DNA of 64,000 nucleotides from Shinisaurus crocodilurus (lineage: Eukaryota > Chordata > Lepidosauria > Squamata > Shinisauridae). The position numbers were made by a program, and so were the translations under genes. Positions 32,300-44,227 of this stretch are shown one piece after another. The notes under the pieces are model-generated. The model saw nothing but the letters and a program-made list of their open reading frames with translations, made no database searches and was not told the origin of the DNA. Where the stretch lies: the NCBI GenBank assembly GCA_021292165.1, contig CM037878.1, forward strand, positions 235,443,546-235,507,545, written 5' to 3'. Positions within the stretch are counted from its first letter, which is position 1. Each line of letters begins with the position of its first letter.

Positions 32300-32420
32300 T
32301 TATTAAGCTGCTATATTTTGAACCGACTGCAGTTTCTGAAGCCTCTTGAAAGACAGCTCCATGTACAGTGCGTTACAGTAATCTAAAGGTATCATTTTAT
32401 GGTATCTTCTCCAGCCAACT
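32300..32420 (-). mobile_element. L2 LINE RT C-terminal fragment (minus)
   Basis: The minus strand reads LDYCNALYMELSFKRLQKLQ then SVQNIAA, the characteristic C-terminal RT/thumb tract of L2 elements. The surrounding sequence is too decayed to extend. Confidence 0.7.
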
Positions 32421-35400
32421 TCATGCCAAGTGGTGGGGTTGCTCATGCGCAGAATAAAATGTCTTGCATGGATCAGCCTTAGAAACATGTGTTGTTCACT
32501 CAGAACTACCTCCATAATGCAGGAAGGAACTATAAATGCTTCCCCCCCCCTTTTACCACTAATATGCAGGGGGTCATATCATTTGATCATACCGGTCTCT
32601 CTCGGTTTTAAAACCCAAGGAACTCAGAACAGTACTTCTCTCTGAGACAGAGACTCCAATACCTCTTATATTATGGTTAGGGTTAACTCAAAGCTCCTGC
32701 CATGGTGACCCAGGAGCAATTATCTTGCTTCTTTATGCAGGATTTGAGCACCTGACATGAAGATGACCTTACTAAAGAGGCAGTAGCCTCAATCTGCCAC
32801 TCAGACCTACTTGAATCCTCCTCCCCTGCCACCGTTCCCTAGAAACAGCTAGTGAATATGATCAAGTTTCCCATTAGAGTCTAATCTTTAGGATAGATCA
32901 GGTAAATGTCAGAATGTTATTCTTGTGCTTATGAATTATTCAAACATATTTTAAAGGAAAGCTATTATTGGCACCACAGTGACCTGAAAAGAGTTTAATT
33001 TTTGTAGTACTACAAATGAATTTGCTACTGTCTGAAAAGGGGCAATTTTTTTTTTTTTGGGGGGGGGGGTGACATTTAGAACCTGACATTTTTTGTACTT
33101 AACATCTTTACCATCCCAAGCCCCACCTTCTTGCCCCTTCCAAACCAAACTTACTAGAGTTATATATAAGAATTAGTTATATACGGTTATAAATTCCAAT
33201 ATCAGACATTTTTTTTTTAGTTCATTTCTGTGTTTGATTCGAATGACTCTTAGAAGGAAGCCTCTGATCTTGGAGGTTTCCGAGTATCTAATGCCCTGTC
33301 AGGCTGTTGCCAGCAACATGGGAGGAGGACGGAGGCAATTTTTGCCTCTCTGTCCTCCTTTTTATATTTAGACAGGCCTTGAACCCATCTAGAGAAGTCA
33401 CGTTGGTGGGGGCTGGGCCAGGGCTGGGGAGGCCAAAGGATTTCTCATATCCTGGCCTCTCCCCTCCTCTGCCCTCCCCATCCACTGAAGTACCCACTTT
33501 TCCTCTCTCTGCACTTGTGACCTCGGGAAGCAGCCAGTGTGGTTCTTTCCACAGCTTTTGTGAGGGGATCAGATCTCAGAGTTCCTCTCCTGAGTTTGTA
33601 CTTTGTAGCAGTGTCTACAGCCTCAGGAGATTCAAACAATCCTATGTTCCCTGGGATGCTCTTCCAGACCACCAAAAAGTCTTTATTTTGATTGGTTTCA
33701 GGCATTACCACTTTCAAGTTGGTTTTCTTTTGTTCACATAGCAAAATACGGTATAATATTTTGCAGATTATCTCCTTGTTCCTGTTGGCAAATTATCACC
33801 AAAATATGATATTTTTACACATTTGATTTGAATGGGCTTTTTATGTGAATACTTTTGTACACATATGTTTCAGCCTACTAGAGAATGCTGAACTATCTTC
33901 TTCAGCTTATCACCCTGTTAGTTGCTATAACTGTGCGATAACTTACATATAAAGACATAGTGAATCAACTAGCTGAAATTTCTATCCCAATTTGCCATCC
34001 CTACACTTTTCCTTTCATAAACTGCATACGAATCTCAAAGCCTGCCTCAGCAGAAGCTATTATTTATTGGCTGACTTCCAGCAGATGCCATAAATTGGCC
34101 TAAGTTCACAAGCATCTGTGAACCTTTCAGTGAACTTGGCTATAGAGGTATTTTCCTTTTAATATGGTGGACACCTTAACTTAAAGCTACCTTTTCCCCC
34201 AATAAGAAGGAAAACCATGAGAGCAACCTGAAGAACAGCAATAACAATTTTCACAAGGTTGATTCTTTGGACCCTAAAGGAACACTTGGAGAAGGAAAAA
34301 TAGTTCTCAGCCTATTGATCTTATTACACAAAATGGGGGATGGGAAAGGAAACAGAATAGGAAGGCTTTGGTGTATTAAAAATGGTGTAAAGGTGACCAA
34401 AATTAGAAATGAGGTTTCTTCTGCTGGGGGAAACAGTAAAAATGTTTCTCAAATCCAGTGATAAACATCTAAAAAATGGAATTTAAAATAAGGGGGGGAG
34501 GGGGGACCCTCCTTTTCAATCTAGCTCTAAGAATCTGTGAATATAGCAGCATTCCTGCATTACAGATTATTACAAGACAAAGTTGTGAAGGCTTGAGACA
34601 CAGTACCATTGCATCTGTCTGACCATTTACTCCTTTAACTGGAAAATTCAGTCAAGCTTGTGTTTAGCTTTATACAGCAATAGATTACCACAGGCCTGGA
34701 AGCTAACAGTGTGTTGTTGCTGCTGCTGCTTTCCTCTCTCCAGACTCCACCTAAATACTGATGTACAATACAAATTCAGCCACATTTGAGCACAACCCTA
34801 CGAGGGGAAAATGTCCCATTTACAAAATTCCTTCTCCACTCAGGAACAAAGTAGATTTGATGATGGGAATGCTCTCTGGTCTCTTTACACTTTTGCAAAC
34901 AGCATCCAAGGAAGGGGTGAATTATTTGGACAGGACCATGGCATGTAGGGGAAGGAAGGTTAACCCTTTCCCTGCACTATTTTTCTGATGGAAATTGCTC
35001 TCTGAAAAAAATGACTATTTTCCCCATTAGGAGAAATTACACGTTGGGGTAAAAGGTGTAGAAAGAAACTGCTAAGCCCTCATTCCTCATACCATTGTTC
35101 TAACCCCTACCTCATCCTTACCAACTGCGATTTGCAAAATTTTAAAGAAACCAAAGAGCTATTCATTACACATTTCCTTCGTGTCTGACTCTCAGTTGCT
35201 GATGCTTGGCCAATCTTGCAGACGTGATTACAGTACAGAGTTAGGGATGTGCATCAGATTCAGCCAAAGCCTGGGCTAAACCAGGCCCCTTTGGACTGTT
35301 TCTGGTGAGCTTTCCTCCAGAGTGATCAGAACTGAAGCTAGACCCTGCATGAGGTTTTATTCGCAATTCAGCTTCAGAAAAGCAGACAGTGTGTATTCAA

Positions 35401-35594
35401 AAATGGTTTAATTTACTTTTGTTTTTCTAAACACTGATGGGGGGAGGGAGGAAGTGGGGAGTGACTGACAGGTCCACCTTGTAATCATAAGGCATGTTTC
35501 ACAAGGGCTCTCCAATCATTGTGCTTTGGAAGAGGGCAAGGATGGAACAATGAGATGGACATTCTTCCAATGCTACCAGACTTCACTATGAAAA
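32421..35594. other. Unassigned
   Basis: Largely anonymous. A T-run followed by a G-run lies near 33048-33070. The frame at 33307-33741 is rich in Pro/Ser/Gly and shows no domain. Near 35235 a tagggatgtgca phrase resembles repeat starts seen elsewhere. Confidence 0.4.
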
Positions 35595-35596
35595 CA

Positions 35597-35725
35597 AAGA
35601 GGAGGAGGAGGAGGAGGAGGAGGAGGAGGAGGAGGAGGAGGAGGAGGAGGAAGAGAAGAAGAAGAAGAAGAAGAAGAAGAAGAAGAAGAAGAAGAAGAAG
35701 AAGAAGAAGAAGAAGAAGAAGAAGA
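35597..35725. repeat. (GAG)n/(GAA)n purine tract
   Basis: About 129 bases of pure purine on the + strand: gag/agg units, then aag units. The arginine/lysine frame it makes is an artefact of the repeat. Confidence 0.95.
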
Positions 35726-38084
35726 TTTCAGTCATCCAAGCTCCTGCACCTATCTGTCTGAAACTTTGTAGGTTTCTTGCCTGGAGACACTTCTATGATG
35801 AGTTTCCTTTTTATGCAAAATGCCCAAAAACCATGAGAGAAGGAAAGGGGAAGTGCATTACTCACCCACCCCCCACCCACCCAAATTGAGGAATCGCCTT
35901 CCACGTAGACTGCTTCACCTATGCTCCTTAAATGTTTCAGTTTTTCGTACTTACCATAGGGCCATCTCTATGCTTTCTGTCATTTTCAGAAGAATGATCC
36001 ACAAGGATCATTGGGGAATAATTGAGTTCTTTTCTCTCTCTTGTTTTGATACTCTCAAACTGTAAAGGCTACTTTGAACAAAAATACGTACACCTATTCA
36101 TATGAAACCTGGCAGGCGTTATCTGCTCAGAAGGGGAAACTATCCCTAAAAAATTCAGCTATTTCTGCCAATAAATAAAAAGGTTATTGGAAGAGCCCTT
36201 AGAAATCAAAATATAAAAGTCTATAGCACAAAAAAACACTGCTTATTTTCTGACATTTGGTACACATAATCTCCTGGTATGGGGCTACTACAACTGCAAA
36301 TATAATTTAATTCTGACCAAGGGAAAAGAAGGTTATAGCTATTCTTTGATTTCCCATGATAGTTAATGGGAGGTATGAAGCTTCAGATTTCCACATCTCA
36401 ACTCGGATTCAGTATCCGAGTTGAAGCGGATGGTTTCTGCATCAGTCCAAACAGAAACAGGCTGTTTTCCAAAGTGCCAATTTGGGGTCTGAGTCAAATC
36501 TTGTGGTTGCTGCACACTTCTAGAGTATACAGATTGGCAACTTATCACTTGTGTATGCTCTGAACCTGATGGATTGGATAGTTTCCTGCGCTGGCTACAA
36601 TCTGTACAGAAGGATAAGCAAGTCAGTGCCTTTCAGATATTTTGGACTACAACTCCCATAATCCCTGACTATCAGCCATGATAGCTGGGGCTGATGAGAG
36701 CTGTAGTACAAAACCTATGGACCATACCACGTTGCGTATCCCTGCTATACAGTGTTCTGCGGACACCAGTTACACCTGTTAATAAAAATGCATCACCACA
36801 TAACAGTATATGTATCATTCACAGCCACAATCTATGCATTGTAATTGTACAGTAGAAATGGAGTTGCAAATGGGTGGACCATGCCAGCTGGCACACAACT
36901 GTTAGCAGTGAAAACACACATTTTTGTGACATTTCCTTGTCCTATTAGATCAACCTCTCAGGTGGATAAAAAAATTCTACCCAGGCTAGTAAAAATCTGT
37001 GGAGTCTTTCAAAAAATGGTTTCTTTGTTTGGCTTTTCAGTTTCTGCCTTGTATGTGTGAAATGAAATCCACAGAAGACAAAATACAAGAGCAAAATGGC
37101 ACTACCTTTGAAATAAGGATATATGTAGCTCTTGTGGCAGAAGGCAAAGGAATTCATTCATAGATTCTATCTATACGGCGATATGTAAATCTCATTCCTT
37201 AACTATGATCCAATTGAAGAATTATAAAGGAGATTCCCTTCTTAACAAGGAGCTTATATGTTAGGGAGAATTTTGAGTGTACTGGTGGAGGAAAGAATAT
37301 GAGCTATAGGTTTTTGATGAGACACTATTCTATAATTCTTTAAGAGGTCTCTAAACTGAAAGCCTTTGTATGGTAAATATTGTAGTTGTCATTTTTCTTT
37401 TCTAGATTAAAAACCCAAGGATTGTTTTAAAGCTTTTCTTCAATGGGTTTGAGACTGTTTTTCTTCCAAAAAAAGTCAACTGGGAGATACATGCAGCATA
37501 TTCAGGTCTTTGAAATTATACACAGAAATAATTTATTAGTTTCTTTGTAAAGGGATATAAGGAATATTCTGCTTTCTTTCTTGATTGCTTATTTTCCTTT
37601 GTTATTACTATTCCCTTGTTGTATGTTTTTTGTAGTACTATGAAATATAAATCTATTTTTATCACAGAAGAATATGCATAATGGTATAAAACATATTTCA
37701 ATTTATTTAGTCTTTTCTGGGATAAAGTCCAATTACGCTCTTTAAAATATCCCCTAGTTGATATTATTCTTTTGCTGAACTTCAAGCTCTGGTTTATGAT
37801 AAAGAGGCATTTAAACACTGTATCTTGTTGCTTTGCTTACTTTTAAGGTGCTTTCAACAAGGCATTTTCTGGGCAATCATTACTGTTCTATTACATATGC
37901 GCTCAGGCACAAGATGACTTTAAAAAACAACAATATTGAGATCCATACACTGGATATTTAGGTACTTGTGACAGAGACGTTTTTCTTTGTTAAGGAAAAC
38001 ATTGTCTATTTACAAAAATGAAAATAAGACCAAGTACCTATTAGCATTATGCAAACTGCCTTTTTCTCCTTGATGGGAGGCAGC
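35726..38084. other. Unassigned, with one MITE fragment
   Basis: No gene seen. A hairpin caactcgga / tccgagttg lies at 36399-36423. A family B MITE is listed separately. Confidence 0.4.
36635..36722. mobile_element. Family B palindromic MITE fragment
   Basis: tttggactacaactcccata and the inverse-like gagctgtagtacaaaac surround a centre near 36680, as in other family B copies. Ends are not resolvable. Confidence 0.55.
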
Positions 38085-38095
38085 TTTTTAAACAA

Positions 38096-39205
38096 TTGAT
38101 AACAGAAGACAAAGAAAAGGTGGAAGTGTTCAGCTCCTACTTCGGCTGGGTCTTCTCCCAAAAGAGAGTTTATGTCCCCCCTGGCAAACCTGAAGTGCTG
38201 ACTGAAGGGGCAGGATTTCAGCTTGAGATTGATAGGCAAATGGTCAAGGAACACCTGATTACTTTGAACGAGTTTAAATCTCCATGGCCTGACGAACTGC
38301 ATCATAAAGGAACTGGCAGAAGAACTCTCAGAACCACTGTCTATTATCTTTGAGAAATCATGGAGGACAGGTGAAGTGCCAGATGACTGGAGGAGGGCAA
38401 ATGTTGTTCCTATCTTCAAAAAGGGCAAGAAGGAGGAACCTGGGAACTATAGGCCAGTCAGTCTGACATCAATCCCTGGGAAATTTTTGGAGCAGATTAT
38501 AAAAAAGTCAGTTTGCAAGCATCTTGAAAACAATGCAGTGATTACTAGAAGCCAGCATGGATTTGTCAAGAATAAATCCTACCAGACTAATCTGATCTCA
38601 TTTTTTGATTGGGTAACCTCCCTTGTGGACCGGTGGGAATGCTGTGGACATACTATATCTAGACTTCAGCAAAGCTTTCAACAAAGTTCCTCATGACATC
38701 CTGATTAGCAAGCTAGCTAAAAGTGGGCTAGATGGAACAACGATCAGGTGGATCAACAATTGGCTACAGAATCAGACTCAAAGAGTGCTTATCAATGGTT
38801 CCTTCTCAAACTGGGGAGAGGTAACGAGCGGGGTACCACAGGGCTCGGTCCTTGGCCCAGTGCTATTCAACATTTTTATTAATGACTTGGACGAGGAGGT
38901 GTAGGGAATGCTTATCAAATTTGCAGATGACACAAAGTTGGGTGGGATGGCTAATACTCTGGAAGACAGAAACAAAATTCAAAGAGGTCTCGATAGGCTG
39001 GAGTGCTGGGTTGAAAACAACAGAATGAAATTTAATAGGGATAAATGCCAAGTGCTGCACCTAGGGAAAGGAAACCAAATGCACAGTTACAGAATGGGGG
39101 ACACTTGGCTCAACAATACTGCAAGTGAGAAGGATCTTGGAATTGTTGTAGATCACTGAATATGAGCCAGCAATATGATGTGGCTGCAAAGAAGGCAAAT
39201 GCTAC
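38096..39205 (+). pseudogene. CR1 ORF2 reverse transcriptase remnant
   Basis: In order: EDKEKVEVFSSYFGWVFS (38105-38158), DDWRRANVVPIFKKG (38379-38423), NYRPVSLTSIPGKFLEQII (38447-38503), QHGFVKNKSYQTNL (38552-38595), [14 protein letters not shown] (38656-38697), [20 protein letters not shown] (38830-38889), the catalytic FADDTKLGG (38920-38946) and the thumb CQVLHLGKGN (39047-39076). RT catalytic Asp residues are intact. Frameshifts near 38340 and 38615, a TAG at 38902 after DLDEEV and a TGA near 39157 inactivate it. The endonuclease and ORF1 are absent, typical of 5' truncation during target-primed reverse transcription. Confidence 0.92.
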
Positions 39206-39534
39206 TGTAGGGATGTAAATTTCTGGGTTTTTTGCGTTCACAGACGGCTCACACAAGCTTCACCTTCCCCCACACACTTGTTTGCAAGTGTAGCAAACAA
39301 GTTTTGTTTGTTTTGTTCGTTATTGTTCGTTAACCGCTCACGCAGGGGAGAAATTTAAGAAATATGACATAAATATAGGACTCGGGAGGTGCCTTTTTAG
39401 TTGTTCAAATGTTTTTAATGGATACCTCTTATCAATTGTAAAGGACTGCAAAAGTAAAGGCATCTCTCTATGAGCTATTTTTGGATGGATATCGTCGAAT
39501 ATCGCGAACATCGTCGAATATCGTTCACAAAAAG
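39206..39534. mobile_element. CpG-rich block interrupting CR1
   Basis: It begins tgtagggatgtaaatttctg and ends tcgttcacaaaaag. The phrase atcgtcgaatatcg occurs twice (about 39490-39532). On both sides is CR1, but about 300 bases of expected CR1 sequence are missing here. Intact CpGs suggest a younger age than its host. Family unknown. Confidence 0.45.
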
Positions 39535-39882
39535 ATATGATAGCACTCTTCCAGTACTTAAAGGGTTGTCACAAAGAGGATCTCTTCTCGATCATCCCAG
39601 TTTGCAGGACACGGAATAATGGGCTCAAGTTAAAGGGACCCAGATTCTGCCTAAACATCAGGAAAAATTTCCTGACTGTTAGAGCAATAAGAATGGAACC
39701 AACTACCTAGGGAGGTGGTGGGCTCTCCCACTCTGGAGGCATTCAAGGTGCAGCTGGACAGCCATCTGTCAGGGATGCTTTGACCTGGATTCCTGCATTG
39801 AGCACGGGGTTGGACTTGATGGCCTTATAGGCCCCTTCCAACTCTACTCTTCTATGATTCTATGATTTTATGATTCTAACCA

Positions 39883-40835
39883 ATGTATATATTCTCTTAC
39901 CATTCCACCCATCAGTGCATGGTGGATGCACAATTGTCAGGAATAGCTTTCCCCCCCTTCTCGTCAGCATCTGTACATTCCTGGTCATACCAATTACAAC
40001 TGTGCACAAATGGCCTCTCAAAATTCTTCACCCTATTTGTGGGCAGAGAAATTGGGGGCCAAGGTACAATTTCACCAACTTTCTCCAGAGGGAGGAGAAA
40101 TTATCAACAATTTCTCACAGGTAGGGTTCATCATTGGTAGGGGTTGTAACTTACACAGCTTCTTTCTTTTTTCATAAGGTGTGTGTGTGTGTGTGTGTGT
40201 GTGTGTTTCCAGCTGATGTGATTGAGGATAGATATCACTGGATCCTATTGGCACAGTTACTCTGTATTAGTGGAGCTTCTGAGATAGAAGACCTTCCACA
40301 ATATATGTTTTTCTGCTCTGTATACTCTGATCCACACTAAATTTTCTCAGTGCCATTTTAGCCACATAGATTTGAGTTCTATTCTAGAAAATTTAAGCTA
40401 TCTGTTCTCTGATACAGATGCTTATGTGACCTATAGAGTTCATCTTATGCCTTTGCAGCCTCAGGAATCTGAGCAAAAACTATTTTAGGCTTGGCAGTTA
40501 CTTGTCATGGTGATGCTTAAACTGATGAACTCATTGGTATATTAGGCTGTTAGGCAGTTCACTGTTTGTTTGTTTTTTTAATTTTTGGGGGAGGAGTTAT
40601 TCCAAAATAAAATTTTCAGGAGTTTGTATGTCTGAAATTTGTTCTCCATTCCCTGAAATGGGTTGTTGGCTGAAAGTAAGTAAGTAAGTAAGTAAAGACT
40701 TTTCCAAAGGATAGCTGACATAAAAATTGCATGTGATGGCAATTCTCTCTCTGATTTAGCTCTTGTTGGACAGGAATCCTGTATCTTTAAACCTTAGTTG
40801 GGAAACAGTGCTGCAACAGCATTGTCAATAAGTCA
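39883..40835. other. Unassigned
   Basis: No gene seen. Contains (GT)n at 40179-40206 and a short (AAGT)n at about 40676-40695. Confidence 0.45.
40179..40206. repeat. (GT)n microsatellite
   Basis: About 14 GT units. Confidence 0.95.
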
Positions 40836-40975
40836 GGTGTGGGAAACATGTGGTCCTCCAGATGCTTTTGACCTACAACTTCCATCAACCCAAGCCAATG
40901 TAGTTAATGGTAAGGAATGATGCGATCTGTAGGCCAAAACAACAGGATGGCCAAACATTGCCACCCCCAGGATAA
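40836..40975. mobile_element. Family B-like MITE
   Basis: caggtgtgggaaacatgtgg, cctccagatgctttt and cctacaacttccatca pair loosely with gatctgtaggccaaaac and ggccaaacattgccaccc on the other arm. No clear 8-bp duplication. Confidence 0.5.
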
Positions 40976-41039
40976 GTGGTGTGAGCTGTTTACATGCAGA
41001 CTCTTGTCTGAGCTGCCGATCATCTGGATGCTCCATTCA

Positions 41040-41134
41040 TGAGATCTACCCTGGTGAGAAGACCCTGCTCCCTCTGAACTGTATTTAAGCCGGATTGCTG
41101 TAGCCCCTTGTAAAGCAGTAAGACCAGCACTATA
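41040..41134 (+). repeat. ~90-bp direct repeat, copy 1
   Basis: gagatctaccctggtgagaa, ctctgaactgtatttaagcc and tgtagccccttgtaaagcag recur with substitutions at 41458-41552. Confidence 0.8.
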
Positions 41135-41137
41135 ATA

Positions 41138-41210
41138 GATTCATAGATCATAGAGTTGGAAGGAGCCTACAAGGCTATTGAGTCCAACCTGCTAGTGACT
41201 GGAACACCTG
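41138..41210 (-). mobile_element. CR1 3' terminus stub (minus)
   Basis: atcatagagttggaaggagc ... gagtccaacctgct is the inverse of the last CR1 bases. Confidence 0.75.
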
Positions 41211-41322
41211 AAAGCCTGGGGAAGAAGACTTACCACCATTGCCACTCCCCATGATTTCCCTCTTCTTTCTGTCAGCATGCTCTGGAGAAGAGATAAAGAA
41301 GCCAGCTGTGAACCATCTAGCC

Positions 41323-41458
41323 CAGGGCTCTCCAACCTTGGGTCCCCAGATGTTGCTGGACTACAGCTCCCAGAATCCCTTGCCTTTAGCCATGCTGGCT
41401 GGGTATGCTGGAAGCTGTATGCCAGCAACATCTGGGTACCCAAAGTTGGAGAGCCCTG
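41323..41458. mobile_element. hAT-type palindromic MITE (family B)
   Basis: The 136-bp element begins CAGGGCTCTCCAACCTTGGG and ends with the near-inverse TTGGAGAGCCCTG. The arms pair almost throughout (ccagatgttgctgg against ccagcaacatctgg). The exact 8-bp target duplication ATCTAGCC lies at 41315-41322 and 41459-41466. Confidence 0.93.
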
Positions 41459-41552
41459 ATCTAGCCTGATGAGAAGACCCTATTTTCTCTGAACTGTATT
41501 TAAGCCAGGCCGTGGTAGCCCCTTGGAGTGCAGCAAGACTAGCGCTAGTAGT
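41458..41552 (+). repeat. ~90-bp direct repeat, copy 2
   Basis: Matches 41040-41134. The hAT MITE inserted exactly at its left edge. Confidence 0.75.
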
Positions 41553-41752
41553 GAGGGTTAGCTTTTTGGGCCCTATTAATTTTGATTTTGTTCCTATGTT
41601 TATTTTTTGTTTCATTCAAATTTATTGATTTATCTTCTAAAATGCTTTTTTTTAAAAGAAAATGTGATGTATTTGGATAAGATGGTGTTTATTGTGAGCT
41701 GCTCTGGGAACAGTTGACTCTGGAAAAGTGGCATACAAATTAATACTCAAAA
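41553..41752 (+). mobile_element. LINE 3' end-like fragment
   Basis: attgtgagctgctctgggaa and gtggcatacaaattaatact resemble the terminal part of L2-like LINE 3' UTRs. Weakly supported. Confidence 0.4.
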
Positions 41753-42269
41753 AAGAGGAGAAATGACTCTTTTCACAGAGGCCTTCTGTGTGGTAGAGGG
41801 CACAGTCTTGCACTAGCTGTTCACCAGGCCGCTGTAGCAGCTTCCTCACTGAATCTATAAATAAGGATTTGATCCAATCAAAGGAGAATTAATTGAATGA
41901 TTGGTTGATTAGGGCCGTGCCTTATCTCACTCCTGTCAGTGGTGTTGGACTGGAAGCTATTGCACATAACAGCAATTCTTGAAGTGGGGAGAGAAGGCAA
42001 TGTGGAGTGGGAGATATAAATTATATCCCCCAAAAAGCATCCGTGGGGGGGAGGACTTTTTTTTCTTTAAAGAGAGAAAGGTAGCACACATTCAAACAGG
42101 CTTCAGAAATGTTATGCTCATGCATTGTGGAACTAGTTATTATGACACCCCCTGCCTATGGGAAGGATTAGTTTCTTCTCTGCTGCCGCCTCTCACTAGG
42201 GAGGAATCTGTCAGTTTTGCTTTCTCCCATATTCGAATATTTTTAATCTCAACTTCTTTCCATCCCAAA

Positions 42270-42352
42270 TATGAAGAAATTTGCGAGTGCTAGTAAATTC
42301 TGATCAAAAATGAACTGAAAGAAAATTATTATCCCTTCCTACCTCACACATC
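42270..42352 (-). repeat. Family C repeat fragment (minus)
   Basis: gtaaattctgatcaaaaatg aactgaaagaaaattat matches the end of the 29.5-kb copy. Confidence 0.5.
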
Positions 42353-43208
42353 TACATTGTGCAACCTCCTTCCCTGCAGTTACTGCATCAGATATTAGTA
42401 TATTGCCACACGTCTTTAAGAAGAGTTTGCCATTTTGCCAACAGTCAAGACAACAACTTCAGATATGTATTCTTTGTTATACTGGGTCAGACTATGTAAT
42501 AAATGGCATATTGTCAAAACAAACAGCATGGGGAAGGATGTTTATTTTACTGCCATGAAATGATGTAGATTAAACATCATTTCTACGTATCTACGTAGAC
42601 TGCATTCAGTTGCTGCAGCACTGCTAGCACAAAGGGGAAACCATTTTTAACAGCTCCTGTGATCTTGAACCTAGGAACAGCAGAAAGAAAAAGTGCTTCT
42701 CAGGAGGAAAATGCAGGGTTTTCTCTTTTTTAAGTGTCTAATTTTGCTGGTCATTAGGGTACTCAAGGGGTTAATGCAACCACAAATCACTTCCCTCATG
42801 TACAATGGAGCATCCTAATGATTCTTTTGCTGTCCCTTACCTGCAACAGGAGACATATTACAAAACTTACTGGGACAGTGAAGGAGAATGAATACATTCA
42901 CTGAGCCCTCTGAGCAGTACTGCTAAATGTCTTTAAAATGTACCTCTGAGCATAATCAAGAATGGAAGTTGAAACTTCAAATGACTAATATTAAACTGGA
43001 ATTTCCATTGACTTCAAGAAAGTGAGCTCTGCCAACCTTGAGCATTTAAAAATGTTTCTTAGATGAGCTTGCATATGATTAGCAGAAAACCTGATTGGAA
43101 CAGCAGGGAGAGGGAGATGCTTAACCCATTTTGCTTGGAAATTTTTCCAATCAAGATCTGGCCACTGAGGGCCAAGCTAAATGCGGCACTAAATGTGCTA
43201 TTGCATTA

Positions 43209-43262
43209 TGTGTGTGTGTGTGCGTGCGTGTGCGTGTGTGTGCGCGTGTGTGCGCGTGTGTT
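43209..43262. repeat. (GT)n with GC steps
   Basis: Alternating purine-pyrimidine tract of gt and gc dinucleotides, about 54 bases. Confidence 0.95.
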
Positions 43263-44227
43263 GCTATGGTGGGCCCAGAGCAGGATCAGGACCATAGTGT
43301 GCTGGAGAGGGGAGTTTAATCCTTCCCCCATGGTCCTGATTCACCCCCATTCTTTAATTTGTATCTGACAAAAACTTCCATTGGCATAAAAATATCTCTG
43401 CTCACTTTAAAGTTTTACAGATAGCATGCTATTATCTGGATTGGGACCATGGCAAACAGACAGTGGGACTAACCTCTTGTACTGTTATGCTAATGAAAGT
43501 CACCCTCTGAAGCTGCTGTTTGGTAGGAAAAATATATGTGCAAACATGTTTTTCCTATAGTGGAAAATAGCAGGGGGAGGGGAGATATGATCCAAAAAGT
43601 GACACGGGATAAAGGGTTCAGTCCCATTTCCCACCTATGCTATGGTCCCAGTATGGATCTGCCCCTTTGGTGGCTGCTATATGTCCACATCTGAAATGAA
43701 AAGAGATGCATAGTTTTATCCTGAAACTTTAAAAAGTGGCTTCTTGTAGATTTGATTCAACCACACATTTTTAGCTGTTCTTTTTGACCATTACAACAAA
43801 ACAAAACAAAAACAAATTATAAAAAAAGAGAAAACAGGTCATGATTCATGCTATTTATTTTTTAGTTTTGCAGGCTGCAGCTTTATGAAACCCTAAAATT
43901 ACAGGTCTAAAGAGAACTTCCAATTGCTCACAATGGACTGTATATAGACAACAATTCATGTGCATAAGCATAAATGAAAAAATAAATAAATACCCAGATT
44001 GCAATAACTTACGTACAATCTAATTAGTTTATATGACCACAGTGGATCTCTTTCTCTCCTACTACTGATATAGCACGTTGCCATTTAGAGTATTTTAGAG
44101 TCAATTGAGATGGCAGCAATTGCTTCTCATATTGTTTTCAACTCAAGACAACTTCATCCTTGTGTGCTTGACCACCTGTTCAGAATATTGAAATGTTTTA
44201 TTAAATGTGTGGAGAAAGACTGCAACT

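Larger units (their letters stand above)
38085..39882 (+). mobile_element. CR1 LINE, 5'-truncated, copy 2
   Basis: RT region (38096-39205), a CpG-rich interruption (39206-39534), then the CR1 3' UTR from atatgatagcactcttcc to the ttctatga-type terminus (about 39850-39880). It is better preserved than the copy at 1.0-4.3 kb. Confidence 0.9.
41753..44227. other. Unassigned
   Basis: No gene seen. Contains a family C fragment at 42270-42352 (minus) and a GT/GC alternating tract. Confidence 0.4.

Noticed and set aside
33307..33741. 144-residue open frame as a possible exon
   Set aside because: Low-complexity Pro/Ser/Gly content, no domain, and an overlapping antisense frame.
35519..35761. Open frame rich in Arg/Lys
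   Set aside because: It is the translation of a GAG/GAA microsatellite.
37516..37818. 100-residue lysine-rich minus-strand frame
   Set aside because: Composition matches AT-rich random sequence; no recognisable retroelement or host motif.
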